The translations under genes were made by a program, and so were the position numbers. A DNA stretch of 64,000 nt from Gymnopus androsaceus JB14. Lineage: Eukaryota; Basidiomycota; Agaricomycetes; Agaricales; Omphalotaceae. The stretch is taken from positions 62,001 through 126,000 of the forward strand of contig ML769468.1 of NCBI GenBank assembly GCA_009733575.1, given 5' to 3'. Below the pieces are notes generated by a model. It ran no database searches. It saw nothing but the letters and a program-made list of their open reading frames with translations, and was not told where the DNA came from. This document shows, in pieces, positions 10,761-25,103 of the stretch (the stretch's first letter is position 1; each line of letters starts with the position of its first letter).

Positions 10761-11639
10761 TGAGTGAGGGAGTCAGGAGACCCATGAACAGCATGGCATC
10801 CTTTGTAAGTACTCGGAAACAGAGTCTTTTGTTTTCTCAGCGCAAATGAAGTCTAATGAAGTGTTTTCGAGGGTTCCTTGCAACAGCCAGAATAATCAAT
10901 ACTTGACATGAGTGTTCAATGAGCTATTACGAAGTGGAGATCATTGTTATGTCGGAAAAATGAATTGCGCATTAATATAGCTTGATTTGCCATATAAGGC
11001 TCCCAAGTCACATCAGACCTAAGGCGGGGCTGCGACTTAAGAGGGCCACCAGGGCGTTCCAAGATCTTCAATAATAGGTCTTATTGTGATCCTGAGTATT
11101 ATAGGGTACACGACTCATGGATCATTAGATGACGGCACTGAATATCTGAATATATATGACAGTGACAGTAAGAAATGAGCATTTAGTTATAGTTAGTGAA
11201 TTCAAGCGAACGAAAGACTGTAAATGGAACGAAGACCGTTACTGTACTACGTATAACGTATAGATAGATAGATTATTACCGACAAAATTGAAAGGGAGGG
11301 GGGCAGAAACCTGAATGAGCCTAAATGCCTGCGACTAAGTATGTAAAAATTGAACATTGAACGGATTGTATGGATGTAGATATAGATATCGAATGCATTG
11401 AGGAGTGAGGAGTGAGGAATGAGAAAGCAATGAGAGGGAGGGTAGAGGAAAGAGAGAGGCATCCGGAGAGGGTAGAGAGGCAGGAGTTGAAATGAGTAGA
11501 AATTGGACTACAAGTACAACAACAACAACAACGGATGAAATCCAAACGTTATCCATCCATCTCTATACATTTGTCTGTTTGTTTGTTTGTTTGTTTTTCC
11601 TTCCTTCTTCGTCACGGTTAAGTATAGCGTTCGTTACCG
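10761..11639. other. Gene-free interval with microsatellites
   Basis: Lies between the transposon and the 3' end of the PAK gene. It contains ATAG/GATA repeats near 11260-11275, GAGTGAGGA-type repeats at 11400-11420, an ACA/CAA run around 11515-11533 and a TTTG run around 11575-11597. Part of it must be the PAK 3' UTR. No gene is supported. Confidence 0.5.
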
Positions 11640-14113
<2,474 letters not shown>

Positions 14114-15399
14114 ATCCTGCCACAGTCAGCCGATCGTTATTAGGAGTATGTCCTCTTCAAAAATTCCCGATCTTTCCACTGCCAGGTCGCTGATACCGTT
14201 GAAAAAAAAACGTAGAAACAAAAAGCAATGTCTGTCGTCGCCGTTGCGATGTATAGATTTCATCCGCCACGTGCTATGATCTGTTGCGATGCCCTCTGCG
14301 AGTGCTTAAATCCCACCCTTTGTTCTCAATTAGGTTCTGCTTCCTTGTCCTTGTGGCCTTTTTTTAGTCTTCTCCAGCCCGTTCCTTACAGCAGTCTTAC
14401 AGCCATCTCACCCCAATTGGCAGTTTCTCGCATCGCGGGCCCTGCCCAGGTGTTACTGCCATAGTTAATCATGTTTCCAACAAGTTTCAGGCTTTGCGGC
14501 GTCGAGAGGATCAACCCATACATCTCAATGCTATCTTGCAGTCACGGCGACGACGCATCATCATCCCACCCCGACCAAGGTGGCAGCCTCTACCGCTTTG
14601 CTTTGCTTCCAGTCAATCAATTAGTTATCATAGACACAGGCGAACAGAACAGAGCAGATATTGCATATGTTATGTAAAGAAGCCCATCCCATAGGCTTGG
14701 ATCTCTTCATCTCCACTATCCGGGCCTTCCGTTGACTGAACGACAGCCAGTGACAGACTGCCTGTGCAACGATCCAATTACGAGTAACGAATCATGGTAT
14801 TTGGACCTTGAATCCCAGGTAACGAATTCATCTATCGCCTTGCACTGGGTCGGGCTCGTACGGAGTGCGATGGGAGAGTCTGGTTACTCTCGGGTCGGCC
14901 AAAGCTGCGAATATCATCCAATCGGACGCCGTGAGAATGATGGCCTACACGATTCTCCAGGCTCCTATAGTAGCTAATCGCCACTGATCCCAATGTCAGA
15001 TTCAGTGTCAGATCAAAGTTTCCTCCAGGGTCCTCCTCCTTCTTCTTCTTCTACCTACCTAATCTCTTAGTAACGGTCGAGCCCCAGATCCCATCCGAGT
15101 CTCGAACAACAGCCTCCTATTAGTCGGGACTCATCGGACGGAGTAGTACTAGCTTAGGCTCACGATGCTTCCAATGCTGTAGAAGAAGGAAGACTCTCAT
15201 CTATATTTACGTAGAAAACGTTAACATGCCCTGCCTACCTCGCCAAACGATTTACAACTCTTTTTCCATACTTGGCACTGGGTACACTGCGTATGCATTG
15301 TGTACGTACGGCGTACCCCATACCCCAGTGCCTTTCCCTTGATAACCTGTAAGGCCGTAACTCTAAGCTTATTAATTGCAATTGCAATAATACTTATTT
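14114..15399. other. PAK upstream region and gene-free DNA
   Basis: The first few hundred bases are the PAK promoter; a poly-A run (written strand) lies at 14201-14210. Short open frames overlap in several frames and have no splice or motif support. No repeat or RNA was recognised. Confidence 0.45.
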
Positions 15400-16120
15400 A
15401 TTTATTCTAGATTTGAGAGGCATACCGAATCCCGGTGCGCAATAATATGTTCTTGGAGGAAAACCAGTCCTCTAAAACAATACGGAATGTAAGACGAGAA
15501 CACATCAAACCAGCATACACACCTACCAATGCCATATCTGCCTTATAAACTCCAAAATCTCCCATACCAGCCGAATCCAATGTAGAACATTGAACACCGC
15601 CTAATACGCTTAGCTGCTTCATCTGTACCAGCGTGAAAATCTTAATCAAGCATTTGAATCCCATGATTGCGAGGATATTTGGCTAAAGCTGGGGATGTGA
15701 TTGCAAGGTAAGTTCCATCTCGTTGAGAGTGTTGTTGGCGCTTCCGGGGCCATATTCAAGATAGATATACTCTGTCGTTCGGGTAGCGTCCAGGACGGTT
15801 AGCCTGTAGATAATACCGCATCATCATACTTCTACTTCCAAGACGTAGGCCGCATTAACAGGTCGGTTAATAGATATTGTCCCTCCCTCTCAAATCCATC
15901 ATGATGAATCTACCCATCCAGGCCGATACCTCTCCCGAGTCCCGCAATCGGTACCCTCGTCGTTCAAGATTATACGAATAGAGATCAGACAACTGGCATT
16001 CCGAGGTTGCTAGTCTTAGGGGATAATGCATTCACTGTCAGTGGCTGAAATAGGAGAGAGTTAAATGGACGTATAATTATATCAGCTTTTGGGGAGGACC
16101 GTTCGAAGGGTGTCGCAGGG
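15400..16120. repeat. Upstream block of the A/B/C family, copy A
   Basis: Homologous to 20545-21230 and, from the 'CCGCATC-TCATACT' part on, to 24410-24720. Shared landmarks are GAGAGGC-TACCGA near the left end, ATCTACCCATCCAGG, CTCGTCGTTCAAGAT and CAGTGGCTGAAATA/GTGGCTGGGATAA. On the minus strand the block keeps fragments of an old coding sequence, best preserved in copy B. It shows that the family spread as large DNA segments including 5' flanks. Confidence 0.7.
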
Positions 16121-16584
16121 TCGATTTACAAGGTGTTGTGAAAGTAAAAACATAAGGGCAGTACCTAGTACCAGTACAAATCAATGTTACCATGGTCTCT
16201 GCAATTTTAACTTGGTTGATAAATGGGCACTGGCGGAAATTGGAATTTACTCTCGAAGATTCTTAGGCGCTTATAAGCGCTCATCAATTTCGTCAAGCGC
16301 CAAAAATTTGGAACTCAAACTTCGATCGGCTTATTGCTGCAGCGCTCGTGTCTAGCGCTTTTGTGCTAAGATATACATGCTGATATGTTTTCTGTCTATG
16401 GGTTGTCAGTTCCTGACTGACCAGCTATCCTATTAATGTTTTAGATCATACCGCTTTAGCCTTTAGGCTTTGACTCTGGCAAGTATCAAGCAAGTACTTA
16501 CACTTTACAGCAAAAGCTGTAGTGACTCGTGATCATATTGCCGCTTCAGCTATGGATTTTATGCATTATTTCTTGCCGACTACC

Positions 16585-17986
16585 ATGAGCGACTCTGAGA
16601 TGGCCAGCAGTATCTTGACAGACCGTACTTTCACGTCCACTATTCCAGGCCTCGGCGCTACATCTGGGAAAGCAGTCAAGCTAGTCGGGTCTGTAGTTGT
16701 GAATGGCGTGGAGGCCATCCTTATTCGTCGAAGGATTTCTAAACTGGAAACTATCTTCAAACTCAGGGAGGAGGTTTATTGCAAGGCCAATTACGAGGAT
16801 CTACTTGAACTATCTCGGTATGTCTTTCCTCTGAGCTCTCTGTATGATCCGACCGGAACTCACAGTATGTGACAGTTCAGTATACGAACCATCCATTCGG
16901 AAGCGAGCATTCCGTGTTATTATGGGTATTGTCGGAGGAATGGAATTTGAAGATCTTGCTTCGGCTGTTTCTGAATGGCACCTGTCGGAATCCTATGATC
17001 TTTTAAAGGAAATGGCTTTGTGTTTCCGGCTAGAAAACGGCCCAGAAGAGTATGTTAATATACTATCTTCACAAATTTCGACGAATTTACGCTGTTATGG
17101 GATGAGACGCCTTCCTTCCTCCTACATCCAAAGGCACGATGCCGACACCTCTATGGAAGTCCCCCTGTGCAATGCATTTCTACTTTTTATCGCGCTTGTA
17201 ATCTCATTCAGCGAAAATTCCTCATTTTCCAAGCTGGTCATCCACGAGCTTGATATGCTCACCTTCATTACTCAAACTTTCCCTGCCATCCTCTATCCTA
17301 ATTCCGAATTTAATTCAACGACTAAGGCTCCACTTCTTCTTCCAGCGAAACTTGTGTTTCGCGCCCTACTTGAAAAATTAGATCCCACTGCGGACTCGCT
17401 GGATGCACCCTCTATCGCTCAATTAGAGGTGCTTTTATCAACGACCGTTCTCAACTCCATATCACTGGTATCTGAAAACGACTTAAGAGTATCCATCCTC
17501 TCACCTTGGACTCGTGTTCGACTCGGAGTGAATATCCCTTCAAGTTCTAGTAAGGAGTGTAAATATCGTTCATCTCTCCTGCTGCTCCATTATCATCAGG
17601 ACTCACGATTTTCCATCAGATGTCCATAACCTCAACACTGTTTCCCAACGCTATCGCTATACAAGAGAGTTCAGAGACTCTCATCACGGCACCCGGCAAT
17701 TCGGGTATTGGCTCTCTATCGCATACAGTGAGTTGGTGCTTCATCCATATATGATTTTCCATCAAATAACCGTTGCATAATAGTCAATAACCAGGAATAT
17801 GGAAGAGCCACTGCTAGAACCCGTACACTAGCCCGAGAGTATGCTGCCCGTCAAGCTCTCGCACTTCTTGGTCACTGTATACTTTATTCACGGACAGAAT
17901 TGTGGCAGCAGATAATAGCATTTCCGTTCTTGCTGTTATGTTCGACGACAACGCGATTAGCTTGTCGAAGAAATACATACAGGTAA
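16585..17986 (+). pseudogene. Family copy A: shared N-domain plus dsRNA-binding motif
   Basis: Exons 16585-16817, ~16866-17049, 17107-17549, 17620-17727 and 17784-17986. The N-domain begins MSDSEMASS and carries [18 protein letters not shown] and GVEAILIRRRISKLE, then helical repeats. The last two exons encode a dsRNA-binding motif: DSHHGTRQFGYWLSIAY, then NNQEYGRATARTRTLAREYA and AARQALALLG. An N-domain of this kind followed by a DRBM is, from memory, a common arrangement in agaricomycete proteins of unknown function, so A has the likely ancestral layout. The exon 1/2 junction is broken: compared with C, 8 bases are missing after the acceptor, so the expected join meets a stop (ATG TGA). It may be a recent pseudogene or an assembly artefact. 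The neighbouring SDR gene lies tail-to-tail. Confidence 0.6.
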
Positions 17987-18323
17987 CAGAGCTGAGAGGG
18001 TGTGAAGTTGACTGCCAAAGCCCGGGGTTCTTGGTGTATCGATCATTGAAAGGACGGGATTGCTGCTATCTTGGCCCGTGGTACAGGGTGGAGCCAAGGG
18101 TTCATGGGTTGAAGACTATTATACCTACTTACCTCTACCTCTCCTGAAGCTAAGTAGCCAAGTGTGCAATGGGTTTTTGTAGTATCCACTATTGGAAGCT
18201 TCGACATTTCTAACTACAGTACAATTAAATCAATCATCAACAGTCACGCAGAAAAACAAACGCCCAGCCAAGATGTGGTAGAACTGAGGGAAATATTGTC
18301 GGGTAAATAGCCCATTGATTTCA

Positions 18324-19410
18324 TCAAACAGGCTCCTGGCCCAGCCCAAGCATTTCGGAGCTCATCTCCCACAACTTGTTCGCAACATTCTCATCGAAAG
18401 CATGCTTGGCGTAGCCCTCCATCGACCTCTCATTACCCTCGATAAGTCCCAGCTCCTTACAATCACCTAAATAAACGCCACCTTTCCCTTCCCAAACCGG
18501 TGCAATGGCGGCCCAAACAGTTGTTGCAGCACCTTGCTCCACTGACTTCAACATGTTCTTCAACCGAACAAGGGCTGCAGCCAAGTGCGCCGGATCATCG
18601 TATCTTTGCGCTTCAGTCCGGATGGCACCTGGACTAACACTTAGACCGTGAACGCCTTTGCTTCCAAATCGACGCTCAATCTCATTTGCCATTAGGATGT
18701 TGGCTGTCTTGGACTGTCCATATGCCTTGCGGGGGTCATATATCCCACGCATATTAAGGTTCTCCAGGTTCATAGGCGAGTCGCGATGCGATCCTGAGCT
18801 GACGTTGACAACACGGGAGGCAAAGGGGTACGAGGACTGCAGAGACTCGGACGCAGATTTGAGAAGGATTGGAAGAAGGAGCTCGAATATGAGGAAATGC
18901 GCAAGATGGTTTGTGCCGAATGTCAGCTCAAAACCATCCTTGGTTACGCTTTCGGGAGGATTACGAATCCCTTGAGAATCATTATAGTCAGCATCGTCGA
19001 AGCTATTGCCAAGGGACATACTTACCAGCATTATTAACAAGCACATTCACTGTCCCCGTCTTCTCCAACAGCTCCTTAACACCCTTCCTCACGCTCTCCA
19101 AATCGGCCAACTCCATCTCTATAATCTCCAATCGTCCCTTCCCGGGACTCGTCTCTAATATGTCCTTCCGGACACTCTCTCCCTTTTCAACATTCCGAAG
19201 TTGCATATACACGTCGGCTCCCGTTGCATGGAGAGCGCGTACAGTCTCAATACCGATCCCGGATGAGGTCCCTGTCACGAATATGACTTTGCCCCCGAGG
19301 GCATTGAGGAGGCTGCAGTCTTGGATGATTTGAAGTGCTGTTGGACGAGCATCGCCTGGCCCCTCGGGAGAGGCATGTACGGGGCCGTATGGGTCTGTGG
19401 GGGAGGTCAT
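18324..19410 (-). CDS. Short-chain dehydrogenase/reductase (SDR)
   Basis: Two exons, 19410-19026 and 18970-18324, joined in phase to a 343-aa protein with no frame problem. The classical SDR fold is clear: the NAD(P)-binding TGTSSGIG at residues 46-53, NNAG near 125-128 at the splice junction, the catalytic serine in NVSSGSHRDS, and the YGQSK pair (YxxxK). The length and the order fit the retinol dehydrogenase/WW-domain oxidoreductase-like group. Substrate cannot be inferred; a cytosolic oxidoreductase is likely. It sits between family copies A and B without being part of the repeated unit. Confidence 0.92.
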
Positions 19411-20540
19411 GATTACAAAGAGAGGAGAGAGCTGTGTGATATCTTGTAGACTTTCGAGAGGACTTGTGGTATACCACGAAAAGGCTGGCCTTTAAATCTG
19501 GCCATAACGGTTGGTTAACCGCGATTAGTGAGCATCAATTAGTAATGGAAGGAAGGACAACCGACGCGTACTATAGTACGGTCATCAACTTGACGCAGTA
19601 GTTAGTGGCTACGAGCATCTTATGAGCTCTTGCAGCTCCCAGCCGCGTGATCCTGGTGGCTCCGCTGTGTTCAAATATTTCGATATTTGGAGTGCGGCCA
19701 AATTTGCAGAAAAGAGAGGATAATGAAGCTCCAGCTTGGTCTCCGAATCAGAAAATCCTCGCTGAAAACCTGCTAGCGCTGTCTGACAGCCTAATGTCTC
19801 GCTTATCCTACGTCGGGGTTGGTTGAGCCTAACGCATAAATTCTTCCCCTCGCCTCAAATTGACTCCGACTCCCCAATCCTCAGCTCCCTCCCACCCACA
19901 GCACCTTCACCACCAACCCCCAATAATCAATCCACCCCCACACATGTGTCACTATCCACATCAAGCCTCTAGTGAACATGTCCATATCTTCCTCACCCAA
20001 ATATGAAACGTCCTTGACAGGCATTAATAGTCGGGCATGGGAGATTCGTTGGGTGTGGGGGTTGGAATGATGCGAGGGCTTCAGAGGCTAAAGGTCGAGT
20101 TGACGGTGAAGGGTCTTGCATCCCCGCGAAAAGCAGATGGAGGGATGAGATAGACTATACGGCCCAGGTAGGCTTGCCAAACAAATAAGAACAAAAAGAC
20201 AAACCTTGACAATTAAACACCATGCCAAACACAAACTACTTTGAAAGGGTCATACAACCGTGTCTGAACTCAATTCCCTTGGGCATCAAGTTAGTAGGTA
20301 TCTCCCTATGCCATCCATGTCAAAATTGCACCAACCGGTGTTCTTTGAGCTTGTTACTGGAGCTAGAATCAATGAGTAGGTAGCGTACGGGTGTCGATGC
20401 GGTCGAGGGGTTTGATTTCTGGAGGGAGGAAGACCATTATGCATAAGAGCTGAAAAGAATGCGACGTACGAAGGAAACACTTGCCTGTTGCATTCATCAT
20501 GAGGTTTTCAGAGCGGATTTCACTAGAGTGAAGATATTAT
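19411..20540. other. SDR promoter and start of repeat unit B
   Basis: SDR promoter side, then a block at about 19833-19895 (CATAAATTCTTCCCCTCGCC onwards) that recurs at 24302-24375 and marks the left border of the tandem unit carrying copy B. No gene supported. Confidence 0.5.
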
Positions 20541-20544
20541 AGCT

Positions 20545-21230
20545 CTATTATACATCGAGAATTGAGAGGCGTACCGATGCGCAATACTTATTATGCTCAT
20601 GGAGGAAAACCCAGCCCCCAAAATCTCCCCAGCCAAAAACGGTATACAAATCCTTCCAATGTTTCGCAAACGACAACAACGCATTCGAATACCCGCTCGC
20701 GCTTAGTTCTTCATCTCTACCTAGTACCGGCGCGAAATTCTCAAATCTCTCGAGCATTTGAATACAGTGACTGTGAGGAGATTCGGTTAAAGCTGGAGAG
20801 GATAGGTATTGCAAAGTTTCAATCTCGTCGGAGTCGGGTGTTGGTGGTGATGAGTTTGAGCGCGACAGGTAGTGCCCAGGACGGTTAGAGAGCTTGTAGA
20901 CGGTACCGCATCCTTATACTCGTACCTCCAAGTTGGTCGCGTTAGCGCTGTCCATCCATTCTACGTTATCCTTTATCCATGATCCTACCCATCCAGGTCG
21001 ATACCAAATTGGTACCTTCGTCGTTCAAGATATGAATAGATATGATCAGATATGATCAGACCATTGGCTTTCGGCGGTAATTCCAGGGGATAACGCGGAT
21101 CATCATCTTCATTTTCTGTGGCTGGGATAAAAGGGAGAGTTGCTGGCGTGCACGTAGACAAGCTTTCGGGAGACCGTTTGAAGGGTGCCGCAGGGCTGAT
21201 TTAGGTGTTACACTAGCAAATACTGTGGCA
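20545..21230. repeat. Upstream block of the A/B/C family, copy B
   Basis: Second copy of the ~700-bp upstream block. The minus-strand frame 20814-20548 is the best preserved remnant of an older coding sequence (motif WGDFGGWVFLHEHNKY; after a possible intron, IRSENLMMNATGK). The latter resembles a kinase-like catalytic-loop region, but no complete gene can be built from it. Confidence 0.55.
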
Positions 21231-21438
21231 GTAAAAACATACCTAAGAGCAGTACGAATACATCAGTATCTGGTGAGGGTCTCGCTAAGAATCACTAGTA
21301 CTAGTAGGTTATAGGCGCTTACGCCAAATGATTTGAATACAATTTTTGACAAGCGCCAAGTTTGCGCCAAGTGCTTTTCACGATGACCATTTGATTCTAT
21401 TGCTCTGCAGTTTGGGCATTGTTTTTTTGCCGACTATT

Positions 21439-23885
21439 ATGAGCGACTCTGAGACGGCCAGCAGTATCTTGACAAACACCGCAACTTTCACGTCCACTAT
21501 TCCAGGCCTCGGCGCTACATCTGGGAAAGCACTCAAGCTAGTCGGGTCTGTAGTTGTGAATGGCGTGGAGGCCATTATTATTCGTCGAAGAATGTCTAAA
21601 CTGGAAACTATCTTCAACGCAAAGAAACTCAGGAAACCGGGTGATTCGACTCCTCTCGAGGCCGATTACGATGACTTACTTGAGCTTTATCGGTACGTCT
21701 TTCTTCTCCCTATGATCTGCTTGGAACTTAGCATGATGGGATATGATAGTTCAGTATACGAAACATCCATTCGGAAGCGAGCATTCCAAGTTATTATGGG
21801 AATTGTCGGAGGAATGGACTTTGAAGATCTTGCTTTTGCTGTTTCTGAATGGCACCTGTCCGAGTCCTATGATCTTTTAAAGGAAATGGTTTGGTACTTC
21901 AAGCTGGAAAATGGCCTAGAAAAGTATGTTAATCTACTATCTTCACAAATTTTGCTCTCTTGAGACTTGCGACCGGACAAGGCGTCTTTCCTCCTACATA
22001 CAAAGGCAGAACGCCGACGAAGCTCCCCTGCGCAATGCATTTCTACTTTTTATTGCGCTTGTAATTTCATTCAGCAAAACTTCCTCATTTTCCAAACTTG
22101 CCATCCACGAGTTTGATATGCTCGCCTTCATTACCGAAACTTTCCCTGCTATCCTCAATCCCGATTCCGAATTTGATTCATCGACTGAGGATCCTCTTCT
22201 TCTTCTTCCAGCAAAACTTGTGTTTCGTGCCCTACTTGAAAAATTAGATCCCACTGCGGATTCTCCGGATGCATCCTCTATCGCACAATTAGAGATGCTT
22301 TTATCGACAAACGCTCTCAACACCGTATCACTAGTATCTGAAAATAACCTACGAGCATCCGTCCTCTCACCTTGGACTCGTATTCGATTCAGAGTGAATA
22401 TCCCTTCCAGTACTGAACGTCCAGAAATTTCTGCTCCCTATGATCCTGTCCATCTCACCCACATTCCCAACTCTTCCACAGGAGATTTTTCAGGTGTGCC
22501 GAAGGAATGGGTGCAGCTCTTAAAAGAGATTGGTGTTCTCAAGTTGGAAGAGGAGATGTTTCCGCAGGATGCCATGGAGATTGTGAAGTTTAATCAGGAG
22601 GTTCATAGAGTTGTTTGGGACAAGATGGGCGGTAATACACCTGATTTAGCTGGCGGTTTAAGTAATGGGGCGGAAAGCGATATTCATATAGACGTTGGCT
22701 TCCAGAACGAAGGTCGCGAGCCACAAGGTCCTCAGTCACCTGCTGCCCAGCAGCTTTTCAAAGCAGCTGGGGGCGTCGCTACTCCCAAAAGGCACGAGAA
22801 CAAGCCAGTGCCCAAGGAAAAGGAGGAGGATCTTGTCCGTCGATTGCAACAAATCTGTACAGATGCTGACCCTACCAAGTTGTATGGAAACTTGGTCAAG
22901 ATTTGGCAAGGGTAGGTTCTTTCAGCTGTTCTGTGGCCATATACTAACGTTTTCTCAGAGAATATGCTGGTATATACACTGCCCATCAGGCTGGAACAAA
23001 CCTTTCCGTGGTCATTAAACAGATGGACCTCGAAAAACAGCCCAAACAAGATCTCATTATCAACGACATACTCGCTATGCGTTCCTCACATCATCCAAAC
23101 ATTGTCAACTACGTCGACTCATTCCTGTACAAGAATGATCTTTGGGTGGTTATGGAGTACATGGAGGGAGGTTCCTTGATGAAAGTCGTTACCGTCAATC
23201 CGATGACTGAGGGTCAAATCGCTGCCGTATCGCGAGAGGTTATGCAGGGACTGGAGTACCTTCACAGGCACGGAGTTATCCACCGAGATATCAAGAGTGA
23301 CAATGTATTATTGAGTATGGTTGGGGATATTAAACTGAGTACGTGTTTTTTAAATCTCCCATGGTCCGAAATCTCCTCATGGCTTACAATAGTCGACTTT
23401 GGTCTCTGCACCCGAATATCCGACCCCGAACAGGCTAAGCGGACGAGCATGATTGGAACACCATACTGGATGGCTCCCGAGGTGATCATGCGTAAAGAGT
23501 ATGGGCCAAAGGTCGATATTTGGAGTTTGGGGATTATGACGATTGAGATGATTGAGGGCGAGCCACCATACCTCAACGAGAATCCACTCAAGGCTCTTCA
23601 TTTGATTGCTAGGAATGGAACGCCTAAACTTATCACCAATCCGGAAAATTTGTCGGGGACGTTTAGTGAATATTTGGCCAAGACGTTGGAAGTTGATGTG
23701 GAAAAAAGGCCGACGGCGACAGAGTTGCTGCAGGTAAGGAAGAACTTCTCGGATGTTTTTTCTCTCTTCTCTTTCTTTTAACTGATCATATCCCTTTCCA
23801 GCATCCGTTCTTCAAACTTGCGGAGCCTCTCCGGACGTTAGTGCCGCTCATTAAAGTGGCAAAAGAAATCGCAAAGAACAAGTAA
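21439..23885 (+). CDS. Family copy B: N-domain fused to CRIB and PAK kinase
   Basis: Six exons (21439-21692, 21732-21923, 21982-22911, 22959-23338, 23393-23733, 23802-23885) give an intact 726-aa protein. Residues 1-~290 are the family N-domain ([33 protein letters not shown]). From about 22415 the sequence becomes a copy of the nearby PAK gene: a CRIB, a shortened linker, and a kinase with [15 protein letters not shown] and IDFG. The CRIB is damaged: [17 protein letters not shown] lacks the VGF of the PAK copy. The glycine loop reads IWQGEYAGIY instead of IGQGASGGVY, and the activation-loop Thr is Ser ([11 protein letters not shown]). The last three introns sit exactly where PAK has them (exon lengths 380, 341, 84 against 380, 338, 84). 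The start at 21439 is conserved in A, B and C. Confidence 0.82.
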
Positions 23886-24420
23886 TGGTCCATAACGAAG
23901 AAAGAAAGAAAGTGTATAAAGATGACCGATCGACCTCCAAATCAAGATTCATGTAAGCAGATTTCCGGCTACTTTTTGATTATACATATGGCAGTACATC
24001 CCCAGAAAAATGATGATACTATGTACATACTAATTCGCATTTTCAATGGTATTTTATTATGCGTGGTCTCTTGTATCAAGTTGACTATAACGCGTACGAG
24101 TTCGAGTTTTGGAAGCGCCATCTGTTGCAGTGATCAGCTGATGATGGGAGTCAGGACAAAGCTGTATATTGCGGAGGCACCCAGCGCTCAACGGACAACG
24201 TTCAAATTCAATAGCAGCTGTACAGTTCGGGTCTTACAGTATCCATAGACTTTCTTTTACTCAGACTGGTGAAACTCCATTTTTTTTTCTTATTCTGCAC
24301 ACATAAATTCTTCCCCTGGCCTCACATTGACTCTGACTCCTCAATCCCCACTGCCCAGCTCCCTCCCACCCATAGCACGAAAATTTAAAACATCAAGAAA
24401 CTCACTGGTACCGCATCCTC
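23886..24420. other. 3' flank of copy B and border of unit C
   Basis: Shared 3' flank (also at 27585-27850), then the repeated left border of unit C from 24302. No gene. Confidence 0.5.
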
Positions 24421-24720
24421 ATACTTGTACCTACAAGTTGGTCGCATTATCAAGTCCGAAGTTGTCATTCCTTTCTTTATCCATGAACCTACCCATCCAG
24501 ATCGACACCTGTCACAATTGGTATCCTCGTCGTTCAAGATACGGATAGAGATGATCAGACTGCTGGCGTTCCGTGGTAGCTCCAGGGGATAGCGCGAATC
24601 ATCATCTTCATTTTCTGTGGCTGGGATAAGAGGGAGAGTTGTCACTGGCATGGACGTAGACCAACTTTCAAGAGACCGTTCGAAGGGTGCCGCATGGTTG
24701 ATTTAGGTGTTACACTGGCA
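24410..24720. repeat. Upstream block of the A/B/C family, copy C (truncated)
   Basis: Third copy, starting at GTACCGCATCCTCATACTTG and keeping CTCGTCGTTCAAGATACGG and TTCATTTTCTGTGGCTGGGA. The left part present in A and B (with the minus-strand coding remnant) is absent. Confidence 0.6.
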
Positions 24721-24848
24721 AAGACTGGCAGTAAAAACATACTTAATGGCAGTACGAGTACTGTACCATTTCGATCGAGCGTTCATCCAGAATGACACAT
24801 GATGCATTGGCACCGTGAGTTCATCAGTTCACCGCTATTGATGATCAA

Positions 24849-25103
24849 CAGCAAAACCTGTATTTTGCATTTTAATTCCCACAGCAATACTTAAAATTCC
24901 CAGCGCTCCCAGAGCTCCCAGCAGCGCTTGCCAGTGCTGTCAGAAATATAAAATCATACAATATCTCTTTTTTACTTCCAAATAAGGTAATTTTTGCGGC
25001 TTCTGGGAGCCCCCTCCTGCATCGGCCGGACCATCTGAGTGCTGGGACACTGGAGCGCTGGACAGTTCGCTCAAGCACTGCCCACATCATACAGGTTTTG
25101 CTG
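24849..25103. mobile_element. 255-bp MITE-like element with 15-bp TIRs
   Basis: CAGCAAAACCTGTAT at 24849-24863 is repeated inverted and perfectly at 25089-25103. Inside, CCAGCGCT and CCAGTGCT motifs on the left are mirrored by GTGCTGG and GAGCGCTGG on the right, so the whole can fold on itself. It sits in the 5' region of copy C and has no counterpart in A or B. No convincing target duplication was found. Confidence 0.55.

Larger units (their letters stand above)
19833..24301. repeat. Tandem segmental duplication, unit B (~4.5 kb)
   Basis: Starts with CATAAATTCTTCCCCT and ends just before the same words recur at 24302. The following unit C runs from 24302 to about 27980. The two units share 5' flank, gene structure and 3' flank (for example GTGTATAAAGATGACCG after both stop codons at about 23913 and 27613). 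Borders were read by eye. Confidence 0.6.

Noticed and set aside
21439..23885. Retrocopy (processed) origin of the kinase part of copy B
   Set aside because: Introns in the kinase part are kept at the same positions as in the PAK gene, so the copy was made from genomic DNA.
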